Shown here in pieces: positions 6,932 through 11,835 of a DNA stretch of 11,835 bases. Under the pieces are notes generated by a model. It was not told the origin of the DNA, made no database searches, and saw only the letters and a program-made list of their open reading frames with translations. The position numbers and the translations under genes were made by a program. The DNA is from Bacteroidota bacterium (GTDB lineage Bacteria > Bacteroidota > Bacteroidia > Chitinophagales > Chitinophagaceae), in the NCBI GenBank assembly GCA_023392575.1, contig JAEVYV010000001.1, positions 1 to 11,835 of the forward strand. Direction: 5' to 3'. How positions within the stretch are numbered: the first letter of the stretch is position 1; every line of letters starts with the position of its first letter.

Positions 6932-9565
6932 ATGCGGGTTAAAATTTCTGAGGAACAAAAACGGCTGAATGAACATTACGCTAACACCAGAAACTGGTTG
7001 AAGTGGGGACCCTATTTATCCGAACGGCAATGGGCAACCGTCAGAGAAGATTATAGTGTAGACGGCGATGTTTGGAATTATTGCACGCACGACATGTCCC
7101 GCTCTAAAGCGTATCGCTGGGGAGAAGACGGCATCGCCGGTATCTCTGACCATCTTCAAAAAACATGCTTTGCCCTTGCTTTGTGGAATGGCCGGGATAA
7201 AATTTTAAAAGAACGGTTATTTGGCCTTACGCCCAAGTATGGCAATCATGGGGAAGATGTAAAGGAATTGTATTACTATTTGGACAATACGCCTACGCAC
7301 TCCTACATGAAGTATTTGTACAAATACCCGCAGGCTGCTTTCCCTTATCATGACCTGGAAGAAACCAATCATAAGCGAACCAGGGAGGATGATGAATATG
7401 AGATCGTTGATACCGGTGTGTTTAACGACAACCGCTATTTTGATGTGTATATTGAATATGCCAAAAACGACGAAGAAGATATTTGCATCCGGATAACGGT
7501 GTGCAACCGGTCTGCGGATAAGGCCTCTATTACTTTATTGCCCACCCTGTGGATGCGTAATCTTTGGTCGTATGGCCTGGTTAAGGAGAAGCCCGTCATT
7601 GAACTGGTCGATAACGATACCGCTGGTGAAGTAAAGATCACCAGGGCTCACCCGGAAACGTATTCTTTCTATTTTCAAAAAACAGCAACCGTTTTATTTA
7701 CAGAAAACGAAACCAATACAGAGCGCCTGTACCAGGTGCCCAATAAAAGCCCATTTGTGAAAGATGCTTTTCACGATGCTGTTTTGAAAAATGATTTTAC
7801 CTTGTTCGATTCCAAAAAAGAGGGCACCAAATGTTCCCCCGTTTATTCCTTCAACATAGAACCAGGAGGTTCTGCCACGCTTAAATTGCGTTTAAGCCAA
7901 CAGCCCTCACAGGATCCTTTGAGCCCTGCATTCGACGAAATTTTCGCCAGGCGGATACAGGAAGCAGATGAATTTTACAGCGGGCTTATTACATCAGAAA
8001 AGGATGATTTAAAAACTATTCAACGGCAGGCTTTTGCCGGAATGTTATGGAATAAGCAGTTTTATTATTTCGATATCCCTTCCTGGTTGCATGGCGATAA
8101 AGGCCAGCCGCCTCCCCCCGCAGAACGAAAACAGGGCCGCGACAGCGATTGGATGACTTTAAATAATGAAGACATTCTTTCCATGCCCGATAAATGGGAG
8201 TATCCCTGGTATGCCACCTGGGACCTTGCTTTTCATTGCATTCCGCTTGCCGCCCTGGATGCCCAGTTCGCCAAAGATCAGTTGGTGCTTTTATTAAGGG
8301 AATGGTATATGAGCCCGAACGGACAGTTGCCCGCATATGAGTGGTCGTTCAGCGATGTCAATCCGCCGGTGCATGCCTGGGCCTGTCTGCAGGTGTACAA
8401 AAAAGATAAAGAGCGGACCGGTATGGGCGATACCTTATTCCTGGAACGGGTTTTTCAAAAGCTGCTGATCAATTTCACCTGGTGGGTTAACCGTAAAGAC
8501 CGGTTTGATAACAATGTTTTTGAAGGCGGTTTTTTGGGGTTGGATAATATCGGGTTGTTCGACAGGAATAATGTTCCCGGCGGCGGCGTTTTACAGCAGG
8601 CCGATGGTACGGCATGGATGGGAATGTATTGTCTGAACATGCTGGAGATAGCGCTGGAACTGGCACAATACAATAAAGCCTATGAAGATCTTGCCACTAA
8701 ATTTTTTGAGCATTTTACGTATATCGCCAGTTCATTAAATCAAATCGGCAAAGATTTTCCCGGAGCTTGGGATGAAGAGGATGGTTTTTTCTATGATGTA
8801 CTTAAAATGCCCGATGGCGAATTTATTCCGCTTAAAGTTCGCTCACTCGTTGGTCTTACCACCTTGTTTTCAGTGCATGTTATTGACAAGGAATTATTGG
8901 AAAAAGTACCCGAATTCCATCGCCGTGTAAGATGGTTTGTACGATACCAGCAAAAAAATAACCAGTACCAGGTCATTGAAGATATTGATGAAAAGGAAGG
9001 GATACTTCTTTCGTTTGTGCCCTTTAAACGATTAAAAAAGATTTTAGCGGCCCTGCTTGACGAGAACGAATTTTTATCGCCCTGCGGCATCCGGTCCCTT
9101 TCAAAAATCCATCAAACACCCTATACGATCCGGCTTGATGGAAAAGAGTTTGGCCTCCGTTATGAACCCGGCGAATCAAGATCCGGCTTATTTGGTGGCA
9201 ACTCCAACTGGCGCGGGCCTGTTTGGATGCCAATGAATTATCTGATCATTCAAGCACTGGAAAAGTATCACAACTATTTCGGGGATGAATTACAGGTTGA
9301 GTTGCCCTCTCATTCAGGAAACAAGGTCAATCTTAAAATGGTTGCGGATGAACTGCGAAAACGACTGACCGGATTATTTATACTAAATCCCGAAGGCAAA
9401 CGGGTTTTTAACGGACAACGGGATTTATTCAATAAGAATGAACATTTTAAAAATCTCGTTTTGTTTTATGAATGTTTTCACGGCGATAATGGCCGCGGAA
9501 TTGGTTCCTCGCATCAGACTGGCTGGACTGGCCTGATTACAGAAATAATCGGGAAAAACATGTAA
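6932..9565 (+). CDS. Large cytoplasmic glucosidase-like protein (GH63/MGH1-like)
   Basis: This 877-residue protein belongs to a widespread bacterial group usually annotated 'glucosidase', with an (alpha/alpha)6-barrel catalytic domain like GH63 and mannosylglycerate hydrolases. The N-terminal beta-sandwich part carries the group hallmarks: NWLKWGPYLSERQW at 21-34, YRWGEDGIAGISD at 61-73, and later PTHSYMKYLYKYPQ. The barrel has WYATWDLAFH, where Asp431 is the candidate general acid by comparison with GH63, then DGTAWMGMYCLNML, LSPCGIRSLSK, and GGNSNWRGPVWMPMN from residue 755. The catalytic base is not assigned. No signal peptide is seen, so it likely acts on cytoplasmic oligosaccharides or compatible-solute glycosides; the true substrate is unknown. 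I chose the ATG at 6932 (MRVKISEEQKRL), not the earlier start at 6815 inside the preceding gene, because it fits the family N terminus. Confidence 0.9.
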   Translation: MRVKISEEQKRLNEHYANTRNWLKWGPYLSERQWATVREDYSVDGDVWNYCTHDMSRSKAYRWGEDGIAGISDHLQKTCFALALWNGRDKILKERLFGLTPKYGNHGEDVKELYYYLDNTPTHSYMKYLYKYPQAAFPYHDLEETNHKRTREDDEYEIVDTGVFNDNRYFDVYIEYAKNDEEDICIRITVCNRSADKASITLLPTLWMRNLWSYGLVKEKPVIELVDNDTAGEVKITRAHPETYSFYFQKTATVLFTENETNTERLYQVPNKSPFVKDAFHDAVLKNDFTLFDSKKEGTKCSPVYSFNIEPGGSATLKLRLSQQPSQDPLSPAFDEIFARRIQEADEFYSGLITSEKDDLKTIQRQAFAGMLWNKQFYYFDIPSWLHGDKGQPPPPAERKQGRDSDWMTLNNEDILSMPDKWEYPWYATWDLAFHCIPLAALDAQFAKDQLVLLLREWYMSPNGQLPAYEWSFSDVNPPVHAWACLQVYKKDKERTGMGDTLFLERVFQKLLINFTWWVNRKDRFDNNVFEGGFLGLDNIGLFDRNNVPGGGVLQQADGTAWMGMYCLNMLEIALELAQYNKAYEDLATKFFEHFTYIASSLNQIGKDFPGAWDEEDGFFYDVLKMPDGEFIPLKVRSLVGLTTLFSVHVIDKELLEKVPEFHRRVRWFVRYQQKNNQYQVIEDIDEKEGILLSFVPFKRLKKILAALLDENEFLSPCGIRSLSKIHQTPYTIRLDGKEFGLRYEPGESRSGLFGGNSNWRGPVWMPMNYLIIQALEKYHNYFGDELQVELPSHSGNKVNLKMVADELRKRLTGLFILNPEGKRVFNGQRDLFNKNEHFKNLVLFYECFHGDNGRGIGSSHQTGWTGLITEIIGKNM

Positions 9566-9610
9566 GTTGAAGTTTGTCAAAAGACAGTGTTCTCAGCCTA
9601 TGTTCAATTC

Positions 9611-9841
9611 ATGACATTGGATGACTTTCTCGATATGGACGAAATGGAACAGGCGGAAGCTGTTTGGAGCGGAACGCTGCAGGGCACCCGGCATGAGGGA
9701 GAATACAGGATATTACTTTACAAGATCGATGAATTTTATGTTGAAGCCTGGTATCATATAGAATACAATGTTTTGAGGAAGTTTGTTCCGTTTGATGATA
9801 CGAAATTATTAGAACAATATTTCAAAATCAATTTGAATTAA
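9611..9841 (+). CDS. Small uncharacterised protein (76 aa)
   Basis: This small acidic protein opens MTLDDFLDMDEMEQAEAVW. A beta-rich middle (EYRILLYKIDEFYVEAWYHIEYN) and a short C-terminal helix (TKLLEQYF) follow. The reading frame extends back to a GTG at 9587, but the ATG at 9611 gives a more natural N terminus. It follows the glucosidase by 45 nt on the same strand and is probably the last gene of that transcript. I recall similar short hypothetical proteins in Bacteroidota but know no function. Its stop region overlaps by 4 nt the stop of the convergent PIN-domain gene, so there is no intergenic terminator. Confidence 0.72.
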   Translation: MTLDDFLDMDEMEQAEAVWSGTLQGTRHEGEYRILLYKIDEFYVEAWYHIEYNVLRKFVPFDDTKLLEQYFKINLN

Positions 9842-10404
9842 TTCTGCTTATAGGTTAGGATGGTCAATCCTTGATTTGGAACGTGAGGGCTAACCAAGTC
9901 TGAATCGTCACTTACAATAATCCATTTCTTTGAAATGGCTTGATTTAAATAATAGCTATCGTTAAAGCCGATTTTAGTGAATAAGTCAAAGACATTTTTA
10001 ATATTAACGGAGTTAAATTCGTCGCTGCATCTTGCGCACTGTGAAACTATTTGATTCAACGTCGTTTTTATTGCTTGAATTGTGGTTTCACATTGCTGAC
10101 TACCCATATAATCCCTTTTGAAGCTGTTGAACTTTCCGGCATTTGCCGGGTTCTTTTTTTCAATTTCAAAGTCAAGTCTTAAATACCTGTTTGCAAATTC
10201 GCTTAGCACTAAAGAGTTAATGTAAATATGCGAATTCATTTGTAATACATACTGCAAAAACCTTGAGTATTGTGTTTGCCTTTTACTGTTATAACTTCCA
10301 AGTGGACAAAATATATACATCCAAACGTTATTGTCAAAGAAGAAAACGTCAGAAGTTTTGATTGAATATTGTTGAATAGGAATGATTGAATTAGCCTTAC
10401 TCAT
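9838..10404 (-). CDS. PIN-domain protein, predicted metal-dependent ribonuclease
   Basis: This 188-residue protein has the acidic residues of an active PIN nuclease in the right order. Asp24 is in the first strand (VFFFDNNVW), Glu69 in LVLSEFANRY, Asp149 in GFNDSYYL, and Asp167 and Asp169 in the C-terminal IIVSDDSDL, comparable to the T-x-D-x-D of VapC toxins. PIN enzymes are Mg/Mn-dependent endoribonucleases, and many are toxins that cut tRNA, rRNA or mRNA. It is longer than a typical VapC (about 130-140 residues), with an insertion between Glu69 and Asp149 that includes a CARC motif at 123-126. It is the last gene of the leftward module; its start overlaps the end of the DUF4325 gene by 8 nt, implying translational coupling. 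No VapB-type DNA-binding antitoxin is present. Target and control are not known. Confidence 0.85.
   Translation of the reverse strand: MSKANSIIPIQQYSIKTSDVFFFDNNVWMYIFCPLGSYNSKRQTQYSRFLQYVLQMNSHIYINSLVLSEFANRYLRLDFEIEKKNPANAGKFNSFKRDYMGSQQCETTIQAIKTTLNQIVSQCARCSDEFNSVNIKNVFDLFTKIGFNDSYYLNQAISKKWIIVSDDSDLVSPHVPNQGLTILTYKQN
10136..10161 (+). terminator. Antisense terminator-like hairpin inside the PIN gene
   Basis: A palindrome (10136-10141 with 10144-10149; in practice 5 bp with a 4-nt ATTT loop) is followed by TTCTTTTTTTC on the plus strand. It lies about 295 nt past the stop of the rightward small gene, which has no terminator of its own. It could stop rightward transcripts entering the convergent module. 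It falls in codons for KKNPANAGK of the PIN protein, so the T run may merely reflect Lys codons. Confidence 0.45.
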
Positions 10405-10750
10405 CGTCAGAAAAATGATCTTTTAATATGTCAGAAAAGCCATCTTTATTTGAAAAAAATGCCTTAGCGGTGTTGATTACTTTTGCTAAAATAACTCTGT
10501 CTTCGGGAGACATATTAATCACACTAAAGTGCGCCTCAATAAAATCATTGTTATATATCCCGTATAATTGGCCCACAGATGCGTTTAAAAAGGTTGATAC
10601 TACAAGTTCAATGTGAGTAAAATCCAATGCGACACCTTCTTGTTGTTTTAATATCGGATTGATTTTCTCGAAAACCTTCTCGCCATCTTCGGTGGTAATT
10701 GCAAACGGTGAACCTAACGTATCGAAAACTCTGATAGTCTGTATTTTCAT
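10397..10750 (-). CDS. STAS-like DUF4325 protein, probable partner-switch antagonist
   Basis: This 117-residue protein contains the DUF4325 (STAS-like) signature: ALDFTHIELVVSTFLNASVG at residues 41-60, a hydrophobic strand followed by a Ser/Thr-bearing turn and helix. Aligned by eye with SpoIIAA (FMDSSGLG), FLNASVG places Ser58 at the position of the serine phosphorylated in anti-sigma-factor antagonists. The N terminus (FAITTEDGEKVFEKI) and a C-terminal amphipathic helix complete the domain, and the protein ends in the acidic tail SDDE. It sits 4 nt after the STAS/GHKL ATPase gene and overlaps the PIN gene by 8 nt. It is therefore the natural candidate to bind the ATPase, the nuclease, or both in turn. 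That role is inferred from context; DUF4325 itself is uncharacterised. Confidence 0.82.
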   Translation of the reverse strand: MKIQTIRVFDTLGSPFAITTEDGEKVFEKINPILKQQEGVALDFTHIELVVSTFLNASVGQLYGIYNNDFIEAHFSVINMSPEDRVILAKVINTAKAFFSNKDGFSDILKDHFSDDE

Positions 10751-10754
10751 GTCG

Positions 10755-11678
10755 CTATTGTGTAAGAGTGCTCTCCAATTCCTTTGCTAAAATATACAAA
10801 TTTGAGTCATTTAAATTAAACCTCAGATTAACAATAGTTCCTAATATTCTAGTTTCCATTGCACGTTCAGTGATTTTAATATCTGCTTCCTGCCAATACC
10901 CGTCTGACGATACAATTTGCAATGAACCTTTGTTGAGCTTTAAAAAATCTCTAATTAAACTAAAGCCGAGCCCCCCAGGAATGTTATCTTCTACTTTCTT
11001 AGTAGTATTTCCTTGTTCAACTGCCCAGCTTATTGCGCTGATACCAGATATTTTATTGCCCCGCTTGAAATAATTGTTTACGTTCTTTCTAATAGTAACG
11101 CCCATGTCCGACATAGTAAAGTTTAAAACTTTGTCACGTCTTGAATAATAACCGCATGTATGAATATAATCACACTTACCGTGGGTATGAGCATTGTTGA
11201 ATATCTCTAAAATGCTTCTGTTGATCTCCTTTTTCAACGCAGGCGACATTTTGGGGAAATCATCATGCATAAAAACGGATTCATAAATGTATACTTGAAA
11301 AGCTCCTATATCCGCCAGCGCGAACTTTCTGTAATCTATTTTAAAATCAGTCTCTTGAAATACTTGCTGTCGTTTTTGATAGTTTGTAGACACATATCCG
11401 TAGAATCCATTTCTTTTAAAAAGTTTTTCAGTTTCATCATTAATTCCACTAAAAAGCACCGAGTTTTTTCTCAAGCTTAAATCATCGATTAGACATCCTA
11501 AAGGCGAACATAGATTTGGATCAAAAAATTCATTTCCGGTAAAGTCTAAAATGACAACACTTTCGGTAAAATTCCATGTGCTAATGTTGATACTTCCTAG
11601 AAAAGCAAATCCATCAAAGTCAGTAGTTAAGTTTTTAGGGAATGAAAAAATTTTCAACTGATTTATCATAAAAGCCAT
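10755..11678 (-). CDS. STAS-like domain fused to GHKL (HATPase) domain
   Basis: This 307-residue protein is the first gene of the leftward module. Residues 1-100 or so look STAS-like, with the strand VVILDFTG at 41-48 followed by NEFFDPNLCSPLG. A linker leads to a GHKL ATPase domain. Its N box is EINRSILEIFNNAHTHG at 151-167 (Glu158, Asn162), the G1 box is SDMGVTI at 190-196 (Asp191, Gly193), and the G2 box is PGGLGFSLIRDF at 234-245. The G1 box lacks the second glycine of D-x-G-x-G. ATP binding is likely; serine-kinase activity, as in SpoIIAB/RsbW, is possible but unproven. The last 35 residues (after ITERAMETR) form an additional beta-rich tail. The start at 11678 has a GGGAG stretch about 20 nt upstream; an in-frame ATG three codons later is an alternative. 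Confidence 0.83.
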   Translation of the reverse strand: MAFMINQLKIFSFPKNLTTDFDGFAFLGSINISTWNFTESVVILDFTGNEFFDPNLCSPLGCLIDDLSLRKNSVLFSGINDETEKLFKRNGFYGYVSTNYQKRQQVFQETDFKIDYRKFALADIGAFQVYIYESVFMHDDFPKMSPALKKEINRSILEIFNNAHTHGKCDYIHTCGYYSRRDKVLNFTMSDMGVTIRKNVNNYFKRGNKISGISAISWAVEQGNTTKKVEDNIPGGLGFSLIRDFLKLNKGSLQIVSSDGYWQEADIKITERAMETRILGTIVNLRFNLNDSNLYILAKELESTLTQ

Positions 11679-11700
11679 AATTGCTGCCCTTTTTACTCCC

Positions 11701-11742
11701 TAAAATGAAAGAACTCGCCCAAATCCTTACTGGTGGCGAGTT
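11701..11742 (-). terminator. Terminator downstream of tRNA-Ser
   Basis: Reading leftward, an 8-bp perfect stem (11735-11742 with 11712-11719) with a 15-nt loop is followed by CTTTCATTTTA. It is positioned to end the tRNA-Ser transcript before the STAS/GHKL gene, which starts only 23 nt further on. Confidence 0.7.
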
Positions 11743-11757
11743 TCAAAAGTGTTAGAG

Positions 11758-11835
11758 CGGAGAGAGAGGGATTCGAACCCCCGGACCTGTTACAGTCAAC
11801 GGTTTTCAAGACCGCCGCATTCGACCGCTCTGCCA
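11758..11835 (-). tRNA. tRNA-Ser(UGA), 5' acceptor strand cut by window edge
   Basis: On the minus strand the sequence shows a D arm beginning GGCAGAGCGGTCGAA and an anticodon loop CTTGAAA with anticodon TGA (plus positions 11806-11808). A long class II variable arm (GACTG/CAGGTC), a T arm with TTCGAAT and the 3' acceptor strand TCTCTCC plus discriminator G follow. The long variable arm and the anticodon identify serine. About seven 5' bases of the acceptor stem lie beyond the window. CCA is not encoded. Confidence 0.93.

Overview
The window looks like chromosomal DNA of a Bacteroidota bacterium, probably close to Chitinophagaceae. This is inferred from the family mix (DUF4142, flavodoxin-reductase-like, 'glucosidase', DUF4325), the A-rich leaders with weak or absent Shine-Dalgarno sites, and perfect-stem terminators. 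No rRNA or other taxonomic marker is present, so the assignment is tentative.

Layout, left to right. (1) 1-529: 3' part of a MutS2-type gene, running in from outside the window and closed by a strong terminator. (2) 809-1774: a two-gene envelope operon, a secreted DUF4142 ferritin-like protein overlapped (ATGA) by a small lipoprotein cupredoxin with an amicyanin-like copper site, closed by a second strong terminator. (3) 1775-2076: non-coding apart from what may be an interrupted minus-strand ORF. (4) 2077-9841: a co-directional run of metabolic and stress genes: transaldolase, a divergent GAPDH, a flavodoxin/ferredoxin-reductase-like flavoprotein, DUF488 (YeaO-like), a universal stress protein, two consecutive AhpD-like CxxC proteins, a large 'glucosidase' of the GH63/MGH1-like (alpha/alpha)6 group, and a small unrecognised protein. 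Spacing is mostly 14-55 nt, with larger gaps before GAPDH and before the first AhpD-like gene. The set suggests sugar-phosphate and NAD(P)H metabolism combined with oxidative and stress tolerance. (5) 9838-11678, minus strand: a tightly packed three-gene module of visibly lower GC: a STAS-like/GHKL-ATPase fusion, a stand-alone STAS-like DUF4325 protein, and a PIN-domain nuclease. (6) 11758-11835, minus strand: tRNA-Ser(UGA), truncated at its 5' end by the window edge, with its own terminator.

The most interesting item is the three-gene module. It has the parts of a partner switch (ATPase/kinase plus STAS antagonist, as in SpoIIAB/SpoIIAA or RsbW/RsbV), but the third gene is a PIN ribonuclease with all expected acidic residues instead of a sigma factor. 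The genes are translationally packed (4-nt gap, then 8-nt overlap), sit directly downstream of a tRNA 3' end, and run convergently into the metabolic cluster with a 4-nt overlap of stop regions. I infer a regulated RNase system, possibly toxin-antitoxin-like or defensive. The sequence alone does not show its trigger or target.
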